A stretch of 64,000 bases of DNA from Streptomyces brevispora (GTDB taxonomy: Bacteria; Actinomycetota; Actinomycetes; Streptomycetales; Streptomycetaceae). The stretch covers positions 4,092,001 to 4,156,000 of the forward strand of contig NZ_VIWW01000001.1 in NCBI RefSeq assembly GCF_007829885.1, written 5' to 3'. Numbering within the stretch: the stretch's first letter is position 1; every line of letters begins with the position of its first letter. This document shows positions 33,822 to 42,687 of this stretch, in pieces. Under the pieces are notes generated by a model that searched no databases, was not told the origin of the DNA, and saw only the letters and a program-made list of their open reading frames with translations. Both the position numbers and the translations under genes were made by a program.

Positions 33822-35371
33822 CAGTTCAGCTCTTCCCAGTACTTCTCGAGTTTGGCCGGGTCCCGCCGGAACACGGTTCCGCCGTCCGGGCTCATCGGGT
33901 CGTGGATCACGATAGTCGTGCCGTCCTTGCCCAGGAACGCCTTCCGACCGCCGCCCAGCTCCTTGGTCCGCGACGGATTCTTGATCACGTCCTTGGTGAG
34001 GTCGGCGAGATCCTTCTGCGACAGACCGGGGAAGTCACCGGCGTGCTTGCCGTCCGCGTGCCCCTTGGCGATGTCGTCGGCGTCCTCGAACCGGTCCTCG
34101 TCGGTGCACCAGGAGTTGTTGTGCACCAGGAGGGGGACGCCGCCGGCCAGCACGTAGTACGTGTGGATGCCGTTGACGGTGAGGTCGTGGGTGGTCTGCC
34201 GCTGGGTGTAGCGGGAGACACCGGCGACGGTGAGCACGGAACCGTCGGGGGTACGCAGGTCCATACCCGGGGAGATGTCGCCGGCGTCGGCCCAGCGCCG
34301 CTCGCCGGTCACCCAGAACGGGTGGGTGTCGGTCGCGGTGATCACCGCGGGACCGCCGGAGGTGCGGAAGACCAGGCGGGTGAAGTCCTTGTCGTCGTGG
34401 GTCGTGATCGACCGCTCGACGCGGCGTGCCCGGGTCAGGCCGCTGTCCGGGTCCGTGGCCTCGACCAGGTCACCGGCCCGGACCGCCTCGATGGAGACCG
34501 TACGTCCGTCGGCGAGCAGTACCCGCGTACCGGGCAGGAAGCTGTGCTTGACCTTGCAGTTGGGTTTCTCGTCCTTCTTCGGCGGGCTCTTCTTCTCGCC
34601 CTCGACCTTCTTTCCGGCCTTCTCCAGGGCCTCTTCGGCTTCCTTGACCTTCTTCCGGCTCTTGATGAGGCCCTTGAGGCCGTCGTAGAGCTCGGTGCCG
34701 TGCTTCTTCAAGCTCTTGATGAGCTTGTAGGCCTTCTTCCACTTCCAGGGCGCCCCGTACTTCGCCCCCAGCTTTCCGACCGCGCCGCCGATCAGGCTCA
34801 GCAGGACGTTGATGAGGGTTTCGGTGCAGGCGCCCATGTCGCCCTTGGTGATGCAGTCCAGGGCGTCGGTGATGCCCAGCTCGTCGGCGAGGATCTTCGC
34901 GAGTTCCTTCGCGGCCTCGAGCGCCTTGTCACCGTTGGACTTCGATTCCTTCTGCGCGTCCTCAAGGCCCTTCAGCGCCTTGTCGTACTCGATCTGTGCC
35001 GGAGTCTTGGCCGAACCGTCCGGATTCCTGTCCGACGCCGGGTCACCGTTGCCCGGACTGTTCGAACCGCCGTTCCGCGCGCCGGCGTTACCGTCGCCGC
35101 CGCAGTTCCCGCCGCCACCGATCCGGCAGACCTGAACCCCGATCTTCTCCGTCAGATCGGCGCCGATCCCCGTCGCCACCAACGCGCCGACGACCGCCGC
35201 GACCACCAGGACCAGACCCAGATACTCCAGCGCACCCTGACCCCGGTCGCGCCGTCCACGGCGCTTGCGCCCGCCACGTAACCCCAGCAGACGCGCATCC
35301 GTTCGCGGCACGGCATGCCGAAACCTGCGACGCACTCGGCGTACCCGACGAAAGACCCCCGACTGTGACAT
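33821..35371 (-). CDS. Flp-like prepilin fused to Hint domain and C-terminal toxin-like domain
   Basis: A 516-residue protein with an unusual order. Residues 1-43: long Arg-rich leader. 44-72: Flp-type segment RGQGALEYLG with Gly44, Glu49 (+5) and Tyr50, then a hydrophobic helix. 73-125: Gly/Asn-rich linker. 126-270: helical, Lys-rich region (ALEAAKELAKILADELGITD). About 276-418: Hint domain, with HSFLPGTRVLLADG at the start (Ser in the nucleophile position), TATDTHPFW, and THDLTVNGIHTYYVLAG then LLVHN at the end. 419-516: toxin-like domain (KGHADGKHAGDFPG, GGRKAFLGKDGTTIVIHDP), resembling BECR-fold RNase toxins; that last point is inference. The ATG at 35371 is 6 nt after a TAGTGT -10 box, so the mRNA is probably leaderless. 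It would be cleaved by prepilin peptidase and released by Hint autoproteolysis. Confidence 0.85.
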   Translation of the reverse strand: MSQSGVFRRVRRVRRRFRHAVPRTDARLLGLRGGRKRRGRRDRGQGALEYLGLVLVVAAVVGALVATGIGADLTEKIGVQVCRIGGGGNCGGDGNAGARNGGSNSPGNGDPASDRNPDGSAKTPAQIEYDKALKGLEDAQKESKSNGDKALEAAKELAKILADELGITDALDCITKGDMGACTETLINVLLSLIGGAVGKLGAKYGAPWKWKKAYKLIKSLKKHGTELYDGLKGLIKSRKKVKEAEEALEKAGKKVEGEKKSPPKKDEKPNCKVKHSFLPGTRVLLADGRTVSIEAVRAGDLVEATDPDSGLTRARRVERSITTHDDKDFTRLVFRTSGGPAVITATDTHPFWVTGERRWADAGDISPGMDLRTPDGSVLTVAGVSRYTQRQTTHDLTVNGIHTYYVLAGGVPLLVHNNSWCTDEDRFEDADDIAKGHADGKHAGDFPGLSQKDLADLTKDVIKNPSRTKELGGGRKAFLGKDGTTIVIHDPMSPDGGTVFRRDPAKLEKYWEELN

Positions 35372-35377
35372 GTCTCG

Positions 35378-35421
35378 ACACTAGGTTCCGGGCACCCCCG
35401 TCGTCTTGGGCCCCCGGCCCC
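35378..35421 (-). promoter_or_regulatory. Paired GGGCCC promoter, leaderless (site D)
   Basis: Minus strand ATGGGGCCGGGGGCCC (half-sites 35421-35416 and 35413-35408), then 24 nt, then TAGTGT (35383-35378), 6 nt and the ATG at 35371. No SD is present, so a leaderless transcript is expected. Confidence 0.7.
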
Positions 35422-35445
35422 ATCTCCGGGCTCAGCGGCGGCTGT

Positions 35446-35829
35446 TCAGCCGAGCTCCTCGTCGCTCTGGGCGATCTCCACCCGTATGCCCGGCCGCAGC
35501 CCCCACTTCGCCATCGCACCGGCCTCCGACTCGATCACGTGCCGGGCCTGGATCCGCGGCAGTCCCAGCCGTCCCGGCTTCATCGTGTGGACCGCCACCA
35601 CGTTCAACTTCCGGTCCAGGTAGGCCACATCGATCGTGAACCGCATACGGAAGGAGTGCACACTCCCGCACGGCGTGATCAGCAGCGCGCCGTCGATGCC
35701 GTCCTGCCCGAGCAGCCCGCGGCTCCGGTGACGGTACGAGGCCGCGATCCGCAGCGGTATCTCTGCCTGCCGTTCCCCCTCTTGGTCCGTGATCGTGAGC
35801 GTTCCTGTGCCATTGCGCCATCGAGCCAT
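35446..35829 (-). CDS. DUF192 family protein
   Basis: A 127-residue DUF192 protein. The family segments TLTITDQEGERQAEIPLR, SRGLLGQ, SVHSFRMRFTIDVAYLDR and GRLGLPRIQARHVIESEAG are all seen, including the MRFxIDVxFLD core. DUF192 proteins are small beta-barrels of unknown function and are often found next to actinobacterial Tad genes. The ATG at 35829 lies 7 nt after TACCGT (35842-35837) without an SD, so it too may be leaderless; the ATG 2 codons upstream is an alternative. It is divergent from the prepilin peptidase. Confidence 0.87.
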   Translation of the reverse strand: MARWRNGTGTLTITDQEGERQAEIPLRIAASYRHRSRGLLGQDGIDGALLITPCGSVHSFRMRFTIDVAYLDRKLNVVAVHTMKPGRLGLPRIQARHVIESEAGAMAKWGLRPGIRVEIAQSDEELG

Positions 35830-35882
35830 GGCCATGACGGTAGCGCCACGTGACGGCCTATGGGCCCGTAACGGCGCGCTGT

Positions 35883-35926
35883 GGGCCCCAGGGCCCATGC
35901 CCCCTGTACGCGGGGGCGCCTAGGGT
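35883..35926 (+). promoter_or_regulatory. Paired GGGCCC promoter, leaderless (site E)
   Basis: GTGGGCCCCAGGGCCC (palindromes at 35883-35888 and 35891-35896), then 24 nt, then TAGGGT (35921-35926), 7 nt and GTG at 35934. A further GGGCCC at 35862-35867 is shared with the divergent DUF192 promoter. No SD, so a leaderless transcript is expected. Confidence 0.7.
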
Positions 35927-35933
35927 CGGTGAC

Positions 35934-36809
35934 GTGTACGCCATGCTGATAGGGGTCGCCGCCCTCTGGGGCGCCGCGACCGGACTGCTGGTCCCGCGCG
36001 CGGCCTACCGGTTCTCCGTCGAACCCGAGGACGCATGGCGGGACACCTGCCCAGCCGGCCATGCCCTCACCGGGCCGGGCCGCGGCTGGCTCGGCTCCAC
36101 GCGCTGTACGACCTGCGCCGAGGTGGGGGCGGCCATCGCCGTGCACACGGCCACCGGGCCAGGGGCGGCCCAGCCGGAGCCGGACGCGGAGGCCGATCCG
36201 GAAACGGACACAGGAACGGTCACGGCTACGGACGCCGCGGGCACGACGCCGCGCGGCGGCGGCCCACGCTACGCACCGTCCCTCCTCGTCCCCGTCGTCT
36301 CCACCCTCGGCTGCGCCGCAGTCGCCGCGACCACCGGGGCCCGCCCCGAGCTCGCCGTGTGGCTGCTGCTCGCCCCCGTCGCGGTACTCCTCGCGGCCAT
36401 CGACCGCCGCGTCCACCGGCTGCCGGACGAGCTGACGCTGCCGGCCGCGGGGATCGCCGCGGCCCTCCTGGGCATTGCCGTACTGCTCCCGGAACACGGC
36501 GGCTCCTGGCTGTCCGCCCTGCTCGGCGGAGCGGCCCTCGGCGCCTTCTACTTCCTGCTCTTCCTCATCAACCCGACCGGAATGGGCTTCGGCGACGTCA
36601 AGCTCGCGCTCTCGCTGGGCGTGGCGCTCGGCTGGTACGGCTGGGCCGTCGTGTTCGCCGGGGGCTTCGCCGGATTCCTGTTCGGCGCGGCGTACGGTCT
36701 CGCCCTGATGATCATGCGCGGCGCCGGGCGCAAGACGGGCATCCCGTTCGGCCCGTTCATGATCGCCGGTGCACTGGTGGGGATCTTCCTCGGCGGCCTG
36801 ACGGCCTGA
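35934..36809 (+). CDS. A24 prepilin peptidase (TadV/CpaA-like) with N-terminal Cys cluster
   Basis: A 291-residue polytopic membrane aspartic peptidase that cleaves Flp/TadE-type prepilins. Catalytic Asp pair: Asp in AAIDRRVHRLPDELTLP and Asp in MGFGDVKLALSLG. About seven helices. The N-terminal region has DTCPAGH and TRCTTCAEVG, a Cys-x19-Cys-x2-Cys cluster like the zinc-binding part of classical PilD but without a complete methylase domain; an acidic Thr/Asp linker (about 75-100) follows. I chose GTG 35934 since it sits 7 nt after the TAGGGT -10 box. It is the only A24 peptidase in the window and should process pilin, TadE proteins and the pilin-Hint-toxin. Confidence 0.93.
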   Translation: MYAMLIGVAALWGAATGLLVPRAAYRFSVEPEDAWRDTCPAGHALTGPGRGWLGSTRCTTCAEVGAAIAVHTATGPGAAQPEPDAEADPETDTGTVTATDAAGTTPRGGGPRYAPSLLVPVVSTLGCAAVAATTGARPELAVWLLLAPVAVLLAAIDRRVHRLPDELTLPAAGIAAALLGIAVLLPEHGGSWLSALLGGAALGAFYFLLFLINPTGMGFGDVKLALSLGVALGWYGWAVVFAGGFAGFLFGAAYGLALMIMRGAGRKTGIPFGPFMIAGALVGIFLGGLTA

Positions 36810-36883
36810 CGGGCGTGACGGGCGTGACGGGCCTGACGGGCGTGGCGGCCTGGCGGCGTGGCGGCGTGGCGGGCCTGGCGGCC
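36799..36883 (+). repeat. Minisatellite after the prepilin peptidase gene
   Basis: Tandem 8-9-bp units alternating TGACGGGCG, TGACGGGCC, TGGCGGCG and TGGCGGCC, about ten in a row. The first unit contains the peptidase stop (36807-36809). It looks like slippage expansion; no function is apparent. Confidence 0.8.
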
Positions 36884-36966
36884 TGAGCCCGGCCCTCGTC
36901 CGCCAACTGCCCCTGCCCCGTCCTATTACGGTCGCGTGCGGCGGTGCCCGGCTGAGACCATTCGGT

Positions 36967-37779
36967 ATGGCCGGAACACCCGAGGACACACAAGCGGCAG
37001 AGGCGGCCCGGCGGGCCCGGTTCGACGCCCTGGTCACCGAGGCGGACACCGTCTCCGTGGCCGGCTGGGACTTCTCCTGGCTCGACGGCCGGGCCACCGA
37101 GGAACGGCCCTCCTGGGGTTACGCCCGTGCCATGGGGGAGCGGCTCGGCAGGGCGAGCGCCGCGCTCGACATCCAGACCGGCGGCGGCGAGGTCCTCGCC
37201 TCCGCGCCGAAACTGCCGCCGCTGACCGTCGCCACCGAGTCCTGGCCGCCCAACATCGCCCGCGCCACCGCCCTTCTGCACCCGCTCGGTGCGGCCGTGG
37301 TCGCGGACGCCGACGAGCCGCCGCTGCCGTTCGGCGACGCGGCCTTCGACCTCGTCGTCAGCCGGCATCCGGTGACCACCTGGTGGGACGAGATCGCCCG
37401 GGTCCTGGCGCCCGGCGGCACGTACTTCTCGCAGCAGGTCGGCCCGGCCAGCGTCTTCGAACTCGTCGAGTACTTCCTCGGCCCGCAGCCGCCGGAGGTA
37501 CGCGGCGGACGCGACCCGGAACAGGCGCGCGCCGCGGCCGAGGCGGCCGGACTCGAAGTCGTCGACCTGCGGTTCGAGCGACTGCGTGCGGAGTTCTTCG
37601 ACATCGGCGCCGTCGTCTACTTCCTGCGCAAGGTGATCTGGATGGTGCCGGGCTTCACCGTCGAGCGGTACCGGCCACAACTCGCCGCACTGCACCGCCG
37701 GATCGAGACCGAGGGGCCGTTCGTCGCACACACCACCCGCTTTCTGGTCGAGGCCCGCAAACCCGGGCGGCCGGTCTGA
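36967..37779 (+). CDS. SAM-dependent methyltransferase-like protein
   Basis: A 270-residue class I methyltransferase (UbiE/COQ5-type Rossmann fold). The SAM-binding motif I is LDIQTGGGEVLA (about 61-72), followed by TVATESWPPNIARA as motif II, PLPFGDAAFDLVVSRHPV and RVLAPGGTYFSQQV. The usual GxGxG is reduced to QTGGGE, as in a subgroup acting on small molecules. The substrate is unknown. It stands alone between the Tad cluster and a small gene 69 nt downstream. Confidence 0.85.
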   Translation: MAGTPEDTQAAEAARRARFDALVTEADTVSVAGWDFSWLDGRATEERPSWGYARAMGERLGRASAALDIQTGGGEVLASAPKLPPLTVATESWPPNIARATALLHPLGAAVVADADEPPLPFGDAAFDLVVSRHPVTTWWDEIARVLAPGGTYFSQQVGPASVFELVEYFLGPQPPEVRGGRDPEQARAAAEAAGLEVVDLRFERLRAEFFDIGAVVYFLRKVIWMVPGFTVERYRPQLAALHRRIETEGPFVAHTTRFLVEARKPGRPV

Positions 37780-37848
37780 GGCCCCATGCCCTTCACACGC
37801 CGGAAGGATGGCACTCTGGTCGCTCAGCGCACAGGGAAGGAGCAGGCC

Positions 37849-38307
37849 ATGAGGGTCGGCAGCGACGAAGAAGCCACGCGCAGCCCGCGGCAGGGGAACT
37901 CCGAATGGCTCAGAGGCGCACGGATCGTGGGTGTCCTCGGCGTCTTCTACCGCCCGGAGGGGCGGATGGGTGAGCCGGAGGCCGTCGAATTCCTGCTCTC
38001 CGACAGCCAGTCGGTGATTCTGACCTGTGCCTCCGACGGCACCCTGCACGTCGGCGCCGGTACCTGGCCACGCCTTCCCGACTGGTGTGTACCGGCCGCG
38101 CAGTGGGAGTTCGCCGCGATGGCGAACCTGCCGCAACCGCCCGACGGCGGCTGGACGGTGCTGAGCACCGAGGAGCGCCGGGACGAGCGGGGCGAGGTCC
38201 ACGAGGCCGTCATCCGCTGCGAGGGCGGCCGCTTCGTGGTCATCGGCGGCGACACCGTGGGAATCAGGTTCACCCGGGGCCACCGGGGCGCCGCGTCGGC
38301 CACCTGA
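37849..38307 (+). CDS. Hypothetical protein
   Basis: A 152-residue soluble protein, unrecognised. The central part is beta-rich (RIVGVLGVFYRPEG, EFLLSDSQSVILTCASDGTLHVG, VIRCEGGRFVVIGGDTVGIRF). The start is taken at ATG 37849 with AAGGAG 7 nt upstream, rather than ATG 37786. It may share a transcript with the methyltransferase. Confidence 0.72.
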   Translation: MRVGSDEEATRSPRQGNSEWLRGARIVGVLGVFYRPEGRMGEPEAVEFLLSDSQSVILTCASDGTLHVGAGTWPRLPDWCVPAAQWEFAAMANLPQPPDGGWTVLSTEERRDERGEVHEAVIRCEGGRFVVIGGDTVGIRFTRGHRGAASAT

Positions 38308-38559
38308 CGGCAGGCGGCCACGGGCAGGCGGACGCCGACGCCATCCGGAGGGCACCGGCGTCGCGAACCCCGGCGGCGGCCGCTCACAGCCGGAATGTGG
38401 ACGTCCTGTGCATCTCTCGTGGACACCTCCGGCGTCAAGGCGACACTCCCGGGCGTCCGCGCAGGTCCAGAGGCTCCGGAACCCCGTATTCCGTGCTCAC
38501 AACGGAGTCCCGCACATTCGGAGAGTAATTATTTGACGGCGATGCACACAGCATCACTT

Positions 38560-38630
38560 ACGAAGGGTTATGGTGTAACCCCCCCCTCGGGCCGGTCCGT
38601 AACCCCCCCCACGGACCGGCCCGTTTTTTT
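38560..38630 (+). ncRNA. 6C RNA (B11 / scr3559-type actinobacterial sRNA)
   Basis: Two hairpins with long C runs. The first pairs GGGTTA (38565-38570) with TAACCC (38576-38581), followed by a C7 run. The second has a 13-bp perfect stem (38588-38600 with 38611-38623) whose loop is AACCCCCCCC, followed by seven T (38624-38630), a canonical Rho-independent terminator. The paired hairpins with C-rich loops define the 6C RNA family, conserved across actinobacteria and linked to DNA-damage or growth control. TTGACG at 38533-38538 may be its -35; the -10 is weak. The 5' end is approximate. Confidence 0.85.
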
Positions 38631-38677
38631 GTGCCCCCGCGCAAGCGGGGCCGCGGCACCCGCCGAGGTGCGGACCG

Positions 38678-39727
38678 TCAGGCCCGTCCGGCCCAGATGT
38701 TGGTGCCCGCGGTATCCACGGCGAAGGTGTCGATCTCCTTCAGATCCGCCGCGGACAGAGCCGGCCCGGCCAGCGCCGCGACGTTCTCCTCCAGCTGCCG
38801 CACGCTCGACGCGCCGATCAGAGCCGACGTCATACGGCTGTCGCGCAGCACCCAGTTGAGGGCCAGCTGGGCCAGCGACTGGCCGCGCCGGTGCGCGATG
38901 TCGTTCAGCCCGTTGAGCCGGCGCACCACCTCGTCCGAGAGCAGGTCCGGGTCGAGGGACTTGCCCTGAGTGGCGCGCGAACCCTCAGGAATGCCCTTCA
39001 GGTACTTGTTGGTCAGCAGCCCCTGGGCGAGCGGCACGAAGGAGATGCAGCCCATGCCGGCCGCCTCCAGCGTGTCCAGCAGACCGTCGTCCTCGGTCCA
39101 GCGGTTGATCATCGAGTAGGACGGCTGGTGGATCAGGGCCGGCACGCCCATCTCCTTGAGCAGCCGGGCCGCCTCGGCGGTCTGCTCGGAGTTGTACGAG
39201 GACACCCCGACGTACAGCGCCTTGCCCTGCCGCACGGCGGAGGCCAGCGCCCCCATCGTCTCCTCCAGCGGGGTGTCCGGGTCGAAGCGGTGGGAGTAGA
39301 AGATGTCGACGTGGTCGAGGCCCATCCGCTTGAGGGAGGCGTCGAGCGACGACAGCAGGTACTTGCGCGAGCCCCACTCGCCGTACGGGCCGGGGTGCAT
39401 GTCGTACCCGGCCTTGGTGGAGATGACCAGCTCGTCGCGGTAGGGGGCGAAGTCCTGGCGGAAGAGCTTCCCGAAGTTGAGCTCGGCGGAGCCGGGCGGC
39501 GGGCCGTAGTTGTTGGCCAGGTCGAAATGGGTCACGCCGAGGTCGAAGGCGCGGCGCAGAATGGCGCGCTGCGAGTCGAGGGTGCGGTCGTCGCCGAAGT
39601 TGTGCCACAGGCCGAGCGAGACGGCCGGGAGCTTGAGGCCGCTGCGGCCGGTGCGGCGGTACTCCATGGAGTCGTAGCGCGACCCGGCGGCCCGGTATGA
39701 GGAATGGGGAGAAGGGGAATCAGTCAC
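38678..39727 (-). CDS. Aldo/keto reductase (YghZ/MgrA, Kv-beta-like)
   Basis: A 349-residue NADPH-dependent aldo/keto reductase of the AKR14/Kv-beta group, related to L-glyceraldehyde 3-phosphate reductase. Barrel with FDLANNYGPPPGSAELNFG (catalytic Asp and Tyr), KYLLSSLDASLKRMGLDHVD, SHRFDPDTPLEETM and C-terminal nucleotide-binding ALIGASSVRQLEENVAAL. The GTG at 39727 follows GAGAGGG. It probably detoxifies aldehydes. Alone between the 6C RNA and the isoprenyl transferase, divergent from the latter. Confidence 0.92.
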   Translation of the reverse strand: MTDSPSPHSSYRAAGSRYDSMEYRRTGRSGLKLPAVSLGLWHNFGDDRTLDSQRAILRRAFDLGVTHFDLANNYGPPPGSAELNFGKLFRQDFAPYRDELVISTKAGYDMHPGPYGEWGSRKYLLSSLDASLKRMGLDHVDIFYSHRFDPDTPLEETMGALASAVRQGKALYVGVSSYNSEQTAEAARLLKEMGVPALIHQPSYSMINRWTEDDGLLDTLEAAGMGCISFVPLAQGLLTNKYLKGIPEGSRATQGKSLDPDLLSDEVVRRLNGLNDIAHRRGQSLAQLALNWVLRDSRMTSALIGASSVRQLEENVAALAGPALSAADLKEIDTFAVDTAGTNIWAGRA

Positions 39728-39918
39728 GTTTCCCTCTCTATCACGGACTTGTGACAGGCCGGGTTGGGCCGGTGCGGCGACCGCGCAGTAATGTGGCGGC
39801 TTCGGGACTGCCACGGCACGGCCGGGGCGATCAGCCCCTCCCAGTGCGGCGGTCCCCAGAGGGGACAGCCCCGGGCAAGGCGGCGGGCGGGCCCGCACGG
39901 AACCGAGAGGTGGACTCA

Positions 39919-40680
<762 letters not shown>

Positions 40681-40994
40681 CACCACAGGCGCCCCCACCG
40701 CCGCGCGTGACGGAGCGGCTCGGGCGGCATGTCTTCGCGGGTTCCAGGGCATACCCCTGACAGGTCGACGTCCGGTCAGGAACCAGGCGGACGTCGTCAC
40801 CAAGTGAGCGGCATGGAGTCCGCTCGCCCGGGAGGCCCTTTGCACACGAAGGACCGTACATACAGTGCGGCTGACGTCGAGGGCCGGCGCTCGGCCCGCG
40901 CAAGGTGGCCGAAGCCCGGTCCGTCCTCTCCCTTTGGGATGCTCCGCGACGTCGTCGCACCCCAACCTCGTCCGAGGGGGTACGTCCTTCCGTG
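40681..40994. other. Intergenic region without a supported gene
   Basis: Between the isoprenyl transferase and phoH-like genes. Short repeats of GGCGGACGTCGTC and GACGTCCGG occur near 40760-40797; no convincing promoter or RNA was identified. Confidence 0.4.
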
Positions 40995-42314
40995 GTGACC
41001 AGCACAAAGCGCCGCATGCCCGACAGGCGCACCTATGTTCTCGACACCAGCGTCCTGCTGGCCGATCCGAACGCCATGTCCCGGTTCGACGAGCACGAAG
41101 TCGTGCTCCCGATCGTCGTGGTCACGGAACTGGAGGCCAAACGGCAGCATCCGGAGCTCGGGTACTTCGCCCGGCAGGCCCTGCGCCTGCTGGACGACTT
41201 CCGGGTCCGGTACGGCCGGCTGGATGCCCCGATCCCGCTCGGGGATCTGGGCGGGACGCTGCGCGTCGAACTCAACCATTCCGATCCCGGCGTACTGCCC
41301 GCCGGCTACCGGTTGGGGGACAACGACTCACGGATTCTCGCGGTCGCGCGCAATCTCCAGGCCGAGGGGTACGACGTCACGGTCGTCTCCAAGGATCTGC
41401 CGCTCCGTATCAAGGCGTCGTCGGTCGGCCTTCTCGCCGAGGAGTACCGCGCCGAACTCGCCATCACCGACGCGGGCTGGACGGGTATGGGCGATCTGCC
41501 CCTCTCCGCCGAACAGGTGGATCTGCTCTTCGGAGAGGAGACGCTGTACATCCCCGAGGTCGCCGATCTGCCCGTGCACACCGGTCTGGTCCTCCAGTCC
41601 GAGCGCGGCAAGGCGCTCGGCCGGGTGACGCCGGAGGGCAACGTCCGGCTCGTCCGCGGCGACCGGGAGGCCTTCGGCATCCACGGCCGCAGCGCCGAGC
41701 AGCGCATCGCCCTGGATCTGCTGCTGGACCAGGACGTCGGCATCGTCTCGCTCGGCGGCCGGGCCGGCACCGGTAAGTCCGCACTGGCGCTCTGCGCCGG
41801 TCTGGAGGCCGTGCTGGAGCGGGGGCAGCACAAGAAGGTGATGGTCTTCCGCCCGCTGTACGCGGTCGGTGGGCAGGATCTCGGCTATCTGCCCGGTTCC
41901 GAGGCCGAGAAGATGGGCCCCTGGGCGCAGGCGGTCTTCGACACGCTCTCGGCGGTCGCCGGGCGCGACGTCATCGAGGAGGTCCTGGGGCGCGGCATGC
42001 TGGAGGTGCTGCCGCTCACCCACATCCGGGGCCGGTCGCTCCACGACGCCTTCGTGATCGTCGACGAGGCCCAGTCGCTGGAACGGAACGTCCTGCTGAC
42101 CGTGTTGTCCCGGATCGGGGCGAATTCCCGGGTGGTGCTCACGCATGACGTGGCCCAGCGGGACAACCTCCGGGTCGGCCGGTACGACGGAGTGGTCGCC
42201 GTGGTCGAGAAGCTGAAGGGACACCCGCTCTTCGCCCACGTCACGCTCACCCGGTCCGAGCGCTCGCCCATCGCCGCGCTGGTGACCGAAATGCTGGAGG
42301 AAGGTCAGATCTGA
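40995..42314 (+). CDS. PhoH-like ATPase with N-terminal PIN domain (PhoH2)
   Basis: A 439-residue PIN-PhoH fusion, the PhoH2 class that couples an RNase to an RNA helicase-like ATPase. The PIN domain (about 10-140) has VLDTSVLLADP with Asp17, VVVTELEAK and GDNDSRILAVA acidic residues. The PhoH domain (about 210-437) has Walker A GRAGTGKSA and Walker B AFVIVDEAQSLE. GTG 40995 is preferred (GGGGG upstream), though several starts are possible. It probably acts in RNA turnover. Confidence 0.9.
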   Translation: MTSTKRRMPDRRTYVLDTSVLLADPNAMSRFDEHEVVLPIVVVTELEAKRQHPELGYFARQALRLLDDFRVRYGRLDAPIPLGDLGGTLRVELNHSDPGVLPAGYRLGDNDSRILAVARNLQAEGYDVTVVSKDLPLRIKASSVGLLAEEYRAELAITDAGWTGMGDLPLSAEQVDLLFGEETLYIPEVADLPVHTGLVLQSERGKALGRVTPEGNVRLVRGDREAFGIHGRSAEQRIALDLLLDQDVGIVSLGGRAGTGKSALALCAGLEAVLERGQHKKVMVFRPLYAVGGQDLGYLPGSEAEKMGPWAQAVFDTLSAVAGRDVIEEVLGRGMLEVLPLTHIRGRSLHDAFVIVDEAQSLERNVLLTVLSRIGANSRVVLTHDVAQRDNLRVGRYDGVVAVVEKLKGHPLFAHVTLTRSERSPIAALVTEMLEEGQI

Positions 42315-42611
42315 CAGGGGATGGGACAGTTGGTGCCGCCCGGCGAGCCAGAGAGCTTAGCCGGGCGGCATCGTGTTGCGGTGCCATTTCCGCAATTCAC
42401 ATGCTCCAAACGAGGTGTGAGCTTTCACACGCAACGGATAATTGCTTCCCGGCGTTCCGTTCCGGCAGAGTCTTGCTTCCGTCAGGCCCCGCATACGGCA
42501 CACCCGCACCTTCAGAGGTGCACCGCACCTCACAACTCAACAATCGCCGTCCGTATGCCGCCCGCGAGCACCACGCGGCGCTTCCTCCGGGGAGTCGCCC
42601 ACCGGGCCCGT

Positions 42612-42687
42612 GCCTCCCGTGACCCAAGCAGTAGGGAGGCCAGCGTTCAGGGGCACGATTGCGCCCGCGAGGTCACCTAAGCGGGCG
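42612..42687 (+). promoter_or_regulatory. Two stem-loops in the leader of the SLT-like gene
   Basis: GCCTCCC (42612-42618) pairs with GGGAGGC (42634-42640), and CGCCCGC (42662-42668) with GCGGGCG (42681-42687), the latter ending 18 nt before the GTG start. They lie in a 390-nt gene-free stretch (42315-42705). I cannot match it to a known riboswitch such as ydaO. Confidence 0.4.
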
